DNA of 64,000 bases from Gloeocapsopsis crepidinum LEGE 06123. Lineage in GTDB: Bacteria; Cyanobacteriota; Cyanobacteriia; Cyanobacteriales; Chroococcidiopsidaceae. The stretch is from positions 1 through 64,000 of the forward strand of contig NZ_JADEWN010000012.1 in the NCBI RefSeq assembly GCF_015207655.1, given 5' to 3'. Both the position numbers and the translations under genes were made by a program. Positions 55,524 to 64,000 of the stretch are shown here, piece by piece. The notes beneath the pieces were generated by a model that saw only the letters and a list, made by a program, of their open reading frames with translations, made no database searches and had not been told where the DNA came from. Position 1 is the first letter of the stretch, and each line of letters opens with the position of its first letter.

Positions 55524-55943
55524 ATGCTAAGTCCTAGAAGAACAAAATTCCGCAAACAACAGCGCGGACGAATGGAAGGAATCGCCACCAGAGGTAATAA
55601 TCTCAATTTTGGTGATTTTGGTCTCCAAGCTTTAGAACCCGCTTGGATCACTTCGCGTCAAATCGAAGCTTCACGTCGGGCAATGACTCGCTATATTCGT
55701 CGTGGTGGCAAAATTTGGATTCGCATATTTCCTGATAAACCTGTAACGATGCGCCCAGCAGAAACGCGGATGGGTTCAGGTAAAGGTTCTCCTGAATATT
55801 GGGTGGCAGTTGTCAAGCCAGGACGAATTTTGTTTGAAATTGCCGGCGTACCCGAAGCAACAGCACGGGAAGCAATGCGTTTAGCAATGTATAAGCTACC
55901 AATTAAAACCAAGTTTGTTGTGCGTTCAGAGGAGGAGGTTTAG
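55524..55943 (+). CDS. rplP: 50S ribosomal protein L16
   Basis: [25 protein letters not shown]. Confidence 0.99.
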   Translation: MLSPRRTKFRKQQRGRMEGIATRGNNLNFGDFGLQALEPAWITSRQIEASRRAMTRYIRRGGKIWIRIFPDKPVTMRPAETRMGSGKGSPEYWVAVVKPGRILFEIAGVPEATAREAMRLAMYKLPIKTKFVVRSEEEV

Positions 55944-55946
55944 AGT

Positions 55947-56174
55947 ATGCCACTTCCTAAAATTTCCGAAGCAAGAAATTTAAGTGATGAAGAAATAGTT
56001 GCCCAGATTGTGGCGCTAAAGAAGCAATTATTTCAACTACGCCTTCAGAAAGCCACGCGACAGTTGGAAAAACCACATCAGTTTAAGCACGCTAGACACC
56101 AACTAGCACAATTACTCACTGTGGAACACGAAAGAAAAGCAGCAGCACAATCTCAGTCTGGTGCAGAAGAATAG
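55947..56174 (+). CDS. rpmC: 50S ribosomal protein L29
   Basis: LKKQLFQLRLQKATRQLEKPHQFKHARHQLAQL. Confidence 0.97.
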   Translation: MPLPKISEARNLSDEEIVAQIVALKKQLFQLRLQKATRQLEKPHQFKHARHQLAQLLTVEHERKAAAQSQSGAEE

Positions 56175-56180
56175 GTAACT

Positions 56181-56432
56181 ATGGCAATTAAAGAACGAGT
56201 TGGAGTTGTAGTAAGCGACAAAATGGCAAAAACCGTGGTGGTTGCCGTTGAAAACCGCGCTTCTCATCCCAAATATGGAAAAATCGTCGTCCAAACGCGA
56301 CGCTATAAAGCTCACGACGAAGCAAATGAATGTAAAGAAGGCGATCGCGTCCGCATTCAAGAAAGTAGACCTCTCAGCCGCACGAAACGCTGGGTGGTTA
56401 AAGAAATCCTTAGTAGTGCCACTACTAGCTAG
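56181..56432 (+). CDS. rpsQ: 30S ribosomal protein S17
   Basis: [32 protein letters not shown]. Confidence 0.98.
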   Translation: MAIKERVGVVVSDKMAKTVVVAVENRASHPKYGKIVVQTRRYKAHDEANECKEGDRVRIQESRPLSRTKRWVVKEILSSATTS

Positions 56433-56450
56433 ACAATCGGGAGATTAGCT

Positions 56451-56819
56451 GTGATTCAACCCCAGTCTTACCTTAATGTTGCTGATAACAGCGGTGCGCG
56501 AAAATTGATGTGCATTCGCGTTATGGGTGCAGGTAATCGCCGTTATGGCGGTGTAGGCGATGTAATTATCGCTGTAGTCAAAGATGCCATTCCCAATATG
56601 GCAGTTAAAAAATCAGATGTTGTGCGTGCAGTGATTGTCCGGACACGCAAAGGATTGCGTCGCGATAGTGGCATGAGTATTCGTTTTGATGACAATGCAG
56701 CAGTCATTATTAATGCCGATGGTAATCCTCGCGGTACTCGTGTTTTTGGACCAGTTGCCCGCGAACTGCGCGACAAAAACTATACGAAAATTGTTTCCCT
56801 GGCTCCGGAGGTGCTGTAA
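56451..56819 (+). CDS. rplN: 50S ribosomal protein L14
   Basis: [26 protein letters not shown]. Confidence 0.99.
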   Translation: MIQPQSYLNVADNSGARKLMCIRVMGAGNRRYGGVGDVIIAVVKDAIPNMAVKKSDVVRAVIVRTRKGLRRDSGMSIRFDDNAAVIINADGNPRGTRVFGPVARELRDKNYTKIVSLAPEVL

Positions 56820-57175
56820 TGGCTGCACAGAAGAATGGATCTGCACCGATTCGCTACAAAATGCACGTCAAAACCGGAGATACCGTACAAGTGATCTCAG
56901 GTAGCGACAAGGGCAAAGTCGGTGAAGTCCTCAAGACGTTTCCTAAATTAAGCAAAGTGATCGTTCAAGGCGTGAATGTCAAAACCAAGCACGTCAAACC
57001 CACACAAGAGGGCGAATCCGGTCGCATTGTAACTTCAGAAGCACCGATTCATAGCTCTAATGTCATGCTCTACTCGACAAAGCAAAACGTTGCTAGTCGC
57101 GTTTGCTACACCTTTAACGAGCAAGGTCGGAAAGTCCGAATGCTCAAAAAAACTGGTGAAATCCTTGATAAATAG
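56819..57175 (+). CDS. rplX: 50S ribosomal protein L24
   Basis: [28 protein letters not shown]. Confidence 0.98.
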   Translation: MAAQKNGSAPIRYKMHVKTGDTVQVISGSDKGKVGEVLKTFPKLSKVIVQGVNVKTKHVKPTQEGESGRIVTSEAPIHSSNVMLYSTKQNVASRVCYTFNEQGRKVRMLKKTGEILDK

Positions 57176-57220
57176 CTTAATTTTCCTGACCAAGACCAGG
57201 AAGTAGTAGAAGTAAAAACT

Positions 57221-57766
57221 ATGACAGCACGACTCAAAAGCTTATACCAAGAACAGATAGTCCCGCAGTTGATGGAGCAGTTTCAGTATACAAATATCCA
57301 TCAAGTGCCAAAGTTGACAAAAGTAACAGTAAATCGAGGTTTGGGCGAAGCCGCACAAAACGCGAAAGCGCTTGAATCGTCTATTAACGAGATTGCCACA
57401 ATTACAGGTCAAAAACCCGTTGTTACGCGTGCCAAAAAAGCGATCGCTGGCTTTAAAATTCGCCAAGGTATGCCAGTTGGCTTGATGGTGACATTGCGTG
57501 GCGAACGGATGTATGCCTTTGTAGACAGACTTGTTAACTTGGCATTACCTCGTATTCGTGACTTTCGTGGTATCAGCCCTAAAAGCTTTGACGGACGCGG
57601 TAACTATACCCTTGGTGTTCGCGAACAACTGATTTTCCCAGAAGTTGATTACGACAGCATCGATCAAATTCGGGGTATGGATATTTCCATTATCACTACA
57701 GCAAAAAACGATGAAGAAGGTCGCGCATTGCTCAAAGCAATGGGAATGCCTTTTCGGGATCAATAA
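57221..57766 (+). CDS. rplE: 50S ribosomal protein L5
   Basis: [33 protein letters not shown]. Confidence 0.99.
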   Translation: MTARLKSLYQEQIVPQLMEQFQYTNIHQVPKLTKVTVNRGLGEAAQNAKALESSINEIATITGQKPVVTRAKKAIAGFKIRQGMPVGLMVTLRGERMYAFVDRLVNLALPRIRDFRGISPKSFDGRGNYTLGVREQLIFPEVDYDSIDQIRGMDISIITTAKNDEEGRALLKAMGMPFRDQ

Positions 57767-57785
57767 CGTTTATTAAGAGGAAACG

Positions 57786-58187
57786 ATGGCGGCTAACGAC
57801 ACAATTGCAGATATGCTGACGCGCATCCGCAATGCAAATATGGCGCGGCATCAGACAACACAGATACCAGCCACAAAAATGACCCGCAGCATTGCTCAAG
57901 TATTAAGGGAAGAAGGCTTCATTGCCGATTTTGAAGAGACAGGCGAAGGCGTTAAACGCAATTTAGTCATCTCACTCAAATATAAAGGCAGAAATCGCCA
58001 ACCTTTGATCACTGCCTTGAAGCGAATTAGTAAACCAGGTTTACGAGTTTACTCTAACCGCAAAGAGCTACCACGGGTACTCGGAGGCATCGGTATTGCG
58101 ATTATTTCTACTTCTAGCGGCATCATGACCGACCGAGAAGCCCGACGTCAAGGCTTGGGTGGTGAAGTGCTTTGCTATGTTTGGTAA
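57786..58187 (+). CDS. rpsH: 30S ribosomal protein S8
   Basis: [54 protein letters not shown]. Confidence 0.99.
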   Translation: MAANDTIADMLTRIRNANMARHQTTQIPATKMTRSIAQVLREEGFIADFEETGEGVKRNLVISLKYKGRNRQPLITALKRISKPGLRVYSNRKELPRVLGGIGIAIISTSSGIMTDREARRQGLGGEVLCYVW

Positions 58188-58228
58188 GACAGCTAGCTAT
58201 TAGCTGGTTGATTAGGAGTTAATAAGTC

Positions 58229-58768
58229 ATGTCTCGAATTGGTAAGCGCCCAATTACGATTCCCGCCAAAGTCCAAGTGACTATTGACGGGTCACAAGTT
58301 AAAGTCAAAGGTCCGAAAGGCGAACTCTCGCGCATGCTGCCAGCCACAGTAACAATCGCCCAAGAGGGTGAAACACTACTGGTTAAACGAGTTGATGACT
58401 CGCGCACAGCCCGTCAGATGCATGGTTTGGCTCGCACCTTGGTTGCCAATATGGTTGATGGAGTCTCGCAAGGATTTCAACGTAGGTTAGAAATTCAAGG
58501 AGTTGGCTATCGTGCTGCAGTTCAAGGTCGCAACCTCACACTTAACGTAGGATATAGTCATCCAGTTCAAATCGAGCCTCCTGAAGGAATTCAATTGGCA
58601 GTAGAAAATAATACCAACGTTATTGTTAGTGGTTTCGATAAAGAACTAGTAGGCAATACGGCAGCAAAAATTCGCGATGTTCGCCCTCCAGAACCTTACA
58701 AAGGAAAAGGCATTCGCTATTCTGGTGAATTTGTCAGACGTAAAGCTGGTAAGGCAGGTAAGAAGTAA
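58229..58768 (+). CDS. rplF: 50S ribosomal protein L6
   Basis: [21 protein letters not shown]. Confidence 0.99.
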   Translation: MSRIGKRPITIPAKVQVTIDGSQVKVKGPKGELSRMLPATVTIAQEGETLLVKRVDDSRTARQMHGLARTLVANMVDGVSQGFQRRLEIQGVGYRAAVQGRNLTLNVGYSHPVQIEPPEGIQLAVENNTNVIVSGFDKELVGNTAAKIRDVRPPEPYKGKGIRYSGEFVRRKAGKAGKK

Positions 58769-59130
58769 TGAAGTTAGATCGCAGAGAATCTAAAAAGATT
58801 CGCCATCGTCGCATTCGTGGGAAAGTGAATGGTTCCTCAGAACGCCCTCGTTTAGCAGTGTTTCGTTCCCATCAGCATATCTATGCTCAAGTGATTGACG
58901 ATACACAACACCATACGCTTGTTTCGGCTTCAACGCTCGATCCAGATTTAAAACCATCCCTGAAATCTGGTGCTACTTGTGAAGCATCTACAGAGGTCGG
59001 TAAATTAATTGCGCAGCGATCGCTAGAAAAAGGTATATCAAAAGTCGTGTTTGATCGTGGTGGTAATCTCTATCACGGTCGCGTTAAAGCCTTAGCTGAA
59101 GCCGCACGCGAAGCAGGATTAGATTTTTAA
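58768..59130 (+). CDS. rplR: 50S ribosomal protein L18
   Basis: [31 protein letters not shown]. Confidence 0.98.
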   Translation: MKLDRRESKKIRHRRIRGKVNGSSERPRLAVFRSHQHIYAQVIDDTQHHTLVSASTLDPDLKPSLKSGATCEASTEVGKLIAQRSLEKGISKVVFDRGGNLYHGRVKALAEAAREAGLDF

Positions 59131-59192
59131 TTGTGCTGGTGGCTAACCAATTATTAGCAACAAGCATAAAATTACTAGAAAGGATACAAAAT

Positions 59193-59720
59193 ATGGCAAC
59201 TGGTGGTCGTCGTAAAAGTAACCGTGTAAAAGAAAAAGAAACTAACTGGCAAGAGCGAGTTATTCAAATTCGCCGTGTTAGTAAAGTCGTAAAAGGTGGT
59301 AAAAAACTCAGCTTCCGCGCAGTTGTTGCTGTTGGCAACGAACGCGGTCAAGTCGGAATCGGCGTTGGTAAAGCTGGAGATGTCATCGGTGCTGTAAAAA
59401 AAGGTGTCGCTGATGGTAAGAAACACCTCATTGATGTGCCACTCACCAATTCCAACTCGATTCCACATCCGATCAATGGTGATGGCGGTGGCGCGCGAGT
59501 CATGATGCGTCCAGCAGCACCAGGAACCGGAGTAATCGCTGGTGGTGCAGTTCGTACTGTGCTAGAACTGGCTGGCGTGCGCAACGTCCTAGCTAAGCAA
59601 CTGGGTTCTAATAACCCGCTTAATAATGCTAGAGCAGCTGTTAATGCGCTATCAACTTTACGTACTTTCTCTGAAGTCGCAGAAGAACGTGGCGTTCCCA
59701 TCGAAAATCTCTACGCCTAA
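59193..59720 (+). CDS. rpsE: 30S ribosomal protein S5
   Basis: start at [11 protein letters not shown] (trimmed from the ORF start at 59133); [28 protein letters not shown]. Confidence 0.96.
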   Translation: MATGGRRKSNRVKEKETNWQERVIQIRRVSKVVKGGKKLSFRAVVAVGNERGQVGIGVGKAGDVIGAVKKGVADGKKHLIDVPLTNSNSIPHPINGDGGGARVMMRPAAPGTGVIAGGAVRTVLELAGVRNVLAKQLGSNNPLNNARAAVNALSTLRTFSEVAEERGVPIENLYA

Positions 59721-59768
59721 ACTCACAAGTTAAGTAATTTTGTCCAACTCAGAACTAGCATCAAGTCA

Positions 59769-60224
59769 ATGAGACTAACTGATCCTAAGCCTCAAGCAGG
59801 CTCAAAAAAACGCCGTCGTCGTGTTGGTCGTGGTATTTCTGCTGGTCAAGGAGCAAGTGCAGGTCTAGGTATGCGCGGGCAAAAAGCTCGTTCAGGTAGC
59901 AGTACAAGACCAGGCTTTGAAGGCGGTCAACAACCTTTATATCGCCGCATTCCGAAGCTAAAAGGCTTTCCGATCGTTAATCGTAAGCAGTACACTACGA
60001 TCAATGTATATAAGCTGGCATCACTTCCTGCCAACACAGAGGTAAATCTAGCTTCATTACGCGAAGCCGGAATCATTACTGCTGTAAAAGGACCACTAAA
60101 AATTTTGGGTGATGGGGAATTAAATGTTCCTTTACAAGTTCAAGCAGCAGCTTTCACAAAGCAAGCACGGGAAAAAATCACCGCAGCTGGTGGAAATTGC
60201 GAACTCGAATCGTCCAAAGTATAA
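59769..60224 (+). CDS. rplO: 50S ribosomal protein L15
   Basis: [31 protein letters not shown]. Confidence 0.98.
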   Translation: MRLTDPKPQAGSKKRRRRVGRGISAGQGASAGLGMRGQKARSGSSTRPGFEGGQQPLYRRIPKLKGFPIVNRKQYTTINVYKLASLPANTEVNLASLREAGIITAVKGPLKILGDGELNVPLQVQAAAFTKQAREKITAAGGNCELESSKV

Positions 60225-60292
60225 GTATCCTGTTTTTTGGTAGACGAGTACCTTAAACAGCGCCAGCTAGATGACAAAAAAGGTACCTCTTT

Positions 60293-61606
60293 ATGATCAG
60301 TAGAGACAAAGCCCCAACGGCGCAAGAAACTTTTATGCAGATGGCACAAGCAGCTGGTTTACGAAGGCGGCTGCTTGTCACTGTTGGTATTTTAATTTTG
60401 GCTCGCCTTGGCGTTTTCTTGCCTGTTCCAGGAATTAATCGCGATTTATTTGCTCAAGCAAGTCAAACTGGCAATAATGCTTTATTTGGTTTCTTAGATA
60501 TTTTCTCTGGAGGTGGACTTTCTACCTTAGGAGTATTTGCTCTAGGAATTTTGCCGTACATTAATGCTTCCATTATCATCCAATTGTTAACCGCTGCTAT
60601 CCCAGCTTTAGAAAATCTTCAGAAAAATGAAGGTGAAGCCGGACGGCGGAAAATTTCCCAAATTACGCGTTATGTGTCTTTAGGTTGGGCAATTCTTCAA
60701 AGTATCTTTATTGCTGCTTTTTGGTTGCAACCTTATGCTTTTAACCCAGGACCTGTCTTTGTCGCCGAAACGGCGATCGCACTTGTAGCAGGTTCTATGT
60801 TTATCATGTGGGCATCTGAATTAATTACCGAACGAGGTGTTGGTAACGGAGCATCTCTTTTGATTTTTGTCAATATTGTTGCTTCCTTGCCAAGAGCCTT
60901 AGGAGACACAATCGCATTTGCTCAAACTGGCAGTCGAGAAGCAGTAGGAGGCGTCGTTGTCCTGCTATTAGTCTTTCTCGTTATGATTGTTGGTATTGTC
61001 TTTGTGCAAGAAGGAACCCGCAGAATTCCGATTATTTCTGCACGTAGACAAGTCGGTCGGCGCTTTTTTCAAGAACAGCGTAGCTACCTACCTTTACGAC
61101 TGAATCAAGGCGGCGTTATGCCGATCATTTTTGCTTCGGCTGTTTTAATATTGCCAGCGTCTTTAGCAAGTTTCACGCGCAATGAATTCCTTTTAAGAAT
61201 TGCTAATTATCTCAGTCCTAATGGTCCTACGCCTTGGGTTTACGCTCTAGCTTATCTGGTTTTAATTCTCTTTTTCAGTTACTTCTACGCTACTTTGATT
61301 GTTAATCCAGTAGATTTAGCACAAAACTTAAAGAAAATGGGAGCTACCATTCCTGGAATTCGCCCAGGTCGAGCGACAAGTGAGTATGTAGAACGAGTCT
61401 TGAACCGATTAACTTTTTTGGGAGCAATCTTTTTAGGTCTAGTAGCAATTGTGCCAACGGCTGTCGAAAGTGCAACTCAAGTCCGAACATTTCAAGGATT
61501 AGGTGCAACGTCTTTACTGATTTTGGTTGGTGTTGCTATTGACACAGCAAAACAAATTCAAACATACGTTATTTCGCAACGTTATGAAGGAATGGTGAAA
61601 CAATAG
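60293..61606 (+). CDS. secY: preprotein translocase subunit SecY
   Basis: [36 protein letters not shown]. Confidence 0.98.
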   Translation: MISRDKAPTAQETFMQMAQAAGLRRRLLVTVGILILARLGVFLPVPGINRDLFAQASQTGNNALFGFLDIFSGGGLSTLGVFALGILPYINASIIIQLLTAAIPALENLQKNEGEAGRRKISQITRYVSLGWAILQSIFIAAFWLQPYAFNPGPVFVAETAIALVAGSMFIMWASELITERGVGNGASLLIFVNIVASLPRALGDTIAFAQTGSREAVGGVVVLLLVFLVMIVGIVFVQEGTRRIPIISARRQVGRRFFQEQRSYLPLRLNQGGVMPIIFASAVLILPASLASFTRNEFLLRIANYLSPNGPTPWVYALAYLVLILFFSYFYATLIVNPVDLAQNLKKMGATIPGIRPGRATSEYVERVLNRLTFLGAIFLGLVAIVPTAVESATQVRTFQGLGATSLLILVGVAIDTAKQIQTYVISQRYEGMVKQ

Positions 61607-62163
61607 TGACGCGATTGATTTTCCTGGGAGCGCCAGGTGCTGGTAAAGGGACTCAAGCTGAAACTTTGGCTCACCACAGGAATATTCCTCATATATCAAC
61701 TGGTGACATTTTGCGCCAAGCCATGCAAAAACAAACGCCCTTGGGTGTTAAAGCGCAAGACTATGTTTCGCGTGGTGAATTAGTTCCCGACCAACTGGTT
61801 AATGACTTAGTCAAGGAACGCCTTTATGAACCGGATACTGAGCAAGGATGGATTCTTGATGGATTCCCGCGCAAAGTTAGTCAAGCAAGCTTCTTGGATG
61901 AACTGCTACAAGAAAAGCACAATCATCAAGTTGTGCGAGTTGTTAACTTGGAAGTACCTGATGATGTTTTAATGGCACGATTATTAGCACGCGGTCGTGC
62001 AGATGATAACGAGGAAGTTATTCGGCGGCGTTTAGAAGTTTACCGCGAACAAACTGCACCTCTTATCGATTTTTACCGCGATCGCCAACAACTTATTTGT
62101 GTAAATGGCGATCAATCTTTGGATGAAGTCACTGCTGAACTACTCGACGTGATTGATTCTTGA
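61606..62163 (+). CDS. adk: adenylate kinase
   Basis: GTG start overlapping the secY stop by 1 nt; [38 protein letters not shown]. Confidence 0.97.
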   Translation: MTRLIFLGAPGAGKGTQAETLAHHRNIPHISTGDILRQAMQKQTPLGVKAQDYVSRGELVPDQLVNDLVKERLYEPDTEQGWILDGFPRKVSQASFLDELLQEKHNHQVVRVVNLEVPDDVLMARLLARGRADDNEEVIRRRLEVYREQTAPLIDFYRDRQQLICVNGDQSLDEVTAELLDVIDS

Positions 62164-62384
62164 GAAGCATGTTGAATTTAGAAGCATCGGTAGTAATACA
62201 CTTAACTTCAAATTACAGCTTACTGCCAGCTTCTAGTTTTACATCTCAAATCCCAAGTCAATCTTTAATAAGATATATTAATAGTAATTTGGGATGTTTT
62301 AAGGTTTGTCATCGCTCAAAACAACGATGATGCTATTAGCTGCTTTGAATGACAAACAGCTTGTTGAGTTGAGGAAAATTCAAA

Positions 62385-62609
62385 TTGTCTAAACAAGATT
62401 TAATTGAGATGGAAGGCACGGTAACTGAATCCTTGCCTAATGCAATGTTTCGCGTGGATCTTGATAATGGTTTTAATGTTTTAGCACATATTTCGGGCAA
62501 GATCCGCCGTAACTATATCAAAATTTTACCTGGCGATCGCGTCAAAGTAGAGCTAACGCCATACGATTTAACAAAAGGAAGAATTACATACCGTCTACGT
62601 AAGAAATAA
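62385..62609 (+). CDS. infA: translation initiation factor IF-1
   Basis: [64 protein letters not shown]. Confidence 0.98.
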
Positions 62610-62718
62610 CTTCTTTTGTTGAGGATTAAAGGCGATTCCTGGCTGTCAACGGGCTCTTTGAGCCTTGCTTCACCCATAAAAATATTGATATAATATAGAG
62701 TTTGTAATAAAGGAAAAG

Positions 62719-62832
62719 ATGAAAGTTAGAGCATCAGTCAAGAAAATTTGTGAAAAGTGCAGCATTATTCGCCGCAAAGGTCGAGTTATGGTAATCTGCC
62801 AAAATCCAAAGCACAAGCAACGTCAAGGCTAA
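62719..62832 (+). CDS. rpmJ: 50S ribosomal protein L36
   Basis: 37 aa, not in the ORF track: [37 protein letters not shown]. Confidence 0.97.
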   Translation: MKVRASVKKICEKCSIIRRKGRVMVICQNPKHKQRQG

Positions 62833-62908
62833 ACAGTAACTGAAACAATGTCCGTTAAGGCATTACTAATATTATCGTAGCGATCGCAGGAATAGGGAGA
62901 AGTTTATT

Positions 62909-63289
62909 GTGGCAAGAATTGCAGGTGTAGACCTTCCACGCGATAAGCGTGTCGAAATAGGTCTTACATATATATACGGGATAGGGCTGACTCGTTCAAA
63001 AGAAATTTTGGCTCAGACGGGCGTTAATCCGGATACTAGGGTAAAAGATTTAAATGACACAGATGTTGCAGCATTAAGAAGCACAATTGAAAGCAACTAT
63101 CAGGTCGAAGGAGATCTCAGGCGCTTAGAAGCAATGAACATTAAGCGCTTAGTTGATATTGGGTCTTATCGTGGTCGTCGCCATCGTATGGGCTTACCCG
63201 TACGCGGACAACGGACTCGGACAAACGCACGAACTCGCCGTGGTAGACGCCAGACTGTAGCAGGTAAGAAGAAAGCACCTGGTAAGTAA
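62909..63289 (+). CDS. rpsM: 30S ribosomal protein S13
   Basis: [34 protein letters not shown]. Confidence 0.99.
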   Translation: MARIAGVDLPRDKRVEIGLTYIYGIGLTRSKEILAQTGVNPDTRVKDLNDTDVAALRSTIESNYQVEGDLRRLEAMNIKRLVDIGSYRGRRHRMGLPVRGQRTRTNARTRRGRRQTVAGKKKAPGK

Positions 63290-63341
63290 GACTTGAATCA
63301 TCCAGATCCACAAAAAGTAAAGCCAATTATTTCTTAGTGTT

Positions 63342-63734
63342 ATGGCGCGACAACAAAAAAAATCCGGTGCGAAAAAGCAAAAACGCAATGTACCAAATGG
63401 TATTGCTTACATTCAATCTACTTTCAATAACAGTATAGTCACGATCGCTGACCAAAATGGAGACGTCATCTCCTGGGCTTCAGCTGGTTCGAGTGGCTTC
63501 AAAGGTGCCAAAAAAGGAACACCATATGCTGCACAGACAGCAGCAGAAAGTGCAGCCCGACAAGCAACAGATCAAGGTATGCGTCAAATAGAAGTCATGG
63601 TCAGTGGACCAGGCGCGGGCAGAGAAACAGCAATTCGAGCATTGCAAGGAGCAGGGTTGGAAATTACGTTAATTCGAGATATTACCCCAATTCCTCACAA
63701 TGGTTGCCGTCCACCAAAAAGACGTCGAGTTTAA
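63342..63734 (+). CDS. rpsK: 30S ribosomal protein S11
   Basis: [47 protein letters not shown]. Confidence 0.99.
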   Translation: MARQQKKSGAKKQKRNVPNGIAYIQSTFNNSIVTIADQNGDVISWASAGSSGFKGAKKGTPYAAQTAAESAARQATDQGMRQIEVMVSGPGAGRETAIRALQGAGLEITLIRDITPIPHNGCRPPKRRRV

Positions 63735-63912
63735 CTCAAAGCAAGCTTCTTAAACAAAGCTTAGACCATGTTGCAAGCAATATTAAGAGCAAATTGTCTC
63801 GTCTGCCTCCGCTGCAGTTCATAAACGAGTGACAACGGGGCATTTGCTCAATTTAAGTCAGGCAAACAACTTTGCCTAAATTGGCATCTAAATTACTAAG
63901 GGAGGTTACTCC

Positions 63913-64000
63913 GTGGCGCAGTTTCAAATTGAATGTGTCGAGTCTAATACTCTAGAGAATCAGAGTCAATACAGTAGATTTGTCCTGGAACCTCTTGATC
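63913..64000 (+). CDS. rpoA: DNA-directed RNA polymerase subunit alpha (partial, runs off the window)
   Basis: GTG start; VAQFQIECVESNTLENQSQYSRFVLEPL; follows rpsK. Confidence 0.93.
   Translation, partial: MAQFQIECVESNTLENQSQYSRFVLEPLD

Noticed and set aside
57766-59769. Apparent gaps in the ribosomal cluster: no rpsJ at the start, no rpsN between rplE and rpsH, no rpmD between rpsE and rplO
   Set aside because: This is the usual cyanobacterial arrangement, with S10 elsewhere (str-type operon), S14 at another locus and L30 commonly absent.

Overview
The window is cyanobacterial chromosome. It carries psaA/psaB, ndhN, CP12, gyrA, glgA and hemC, the HIP1 palindrome GCGATCGC is frequent, and the ribosomal cluster has a cyanobacterial-type gene order. 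The last ~12.6 kb is the rplC-rplD-rplW-rplB...secY-adk-infA-rpmJ-rpsM-rpsK-rpoA cluster, and the window ends inside rpoA. The rest is mostly housekeeping and photosynthesis genes: lnt, gyrA, murF, mutL, psaAB, murD, tenA, hemC, glgA, trpB-like, glmM, a 1-Cys peroxiredoxin, cysK and ygfZ-like. No CRISPR array, complete IS element, tRNA or rRNA was recognised. Main points of interest: (1) a four-gene minus-strand cluster at 25.1-28.5 kb that looks like metal (probably copper or iron) handling, including a predicted mature N-terminal-His anchored protein and a TauE/SafE-like plus ferric-reductase-like membrane fusion; (2) a dispersed two-hairpin intergenic element with apparent compensatory stem changes; (3) a HigB toxin gene with a single-base frameshift next to an intact HigA; (4) an Rpn/DUF4351 nuclease gene bracketed by a perfect 15-bp inverted repeat; (5) a stand-alone HTH-NACHT-NCH2 STAND NTPase, a candidate defence gene; (6) a long hairpin-rich leader upstream of rplC; (7) an intergenic-type GGGATC repeat captured in frame inside lnt; (8) a cobalamin riboswitch upstream of a HupE/UreJ permease. 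All calls come from reading the sequence and from family recognition; no searches were run.
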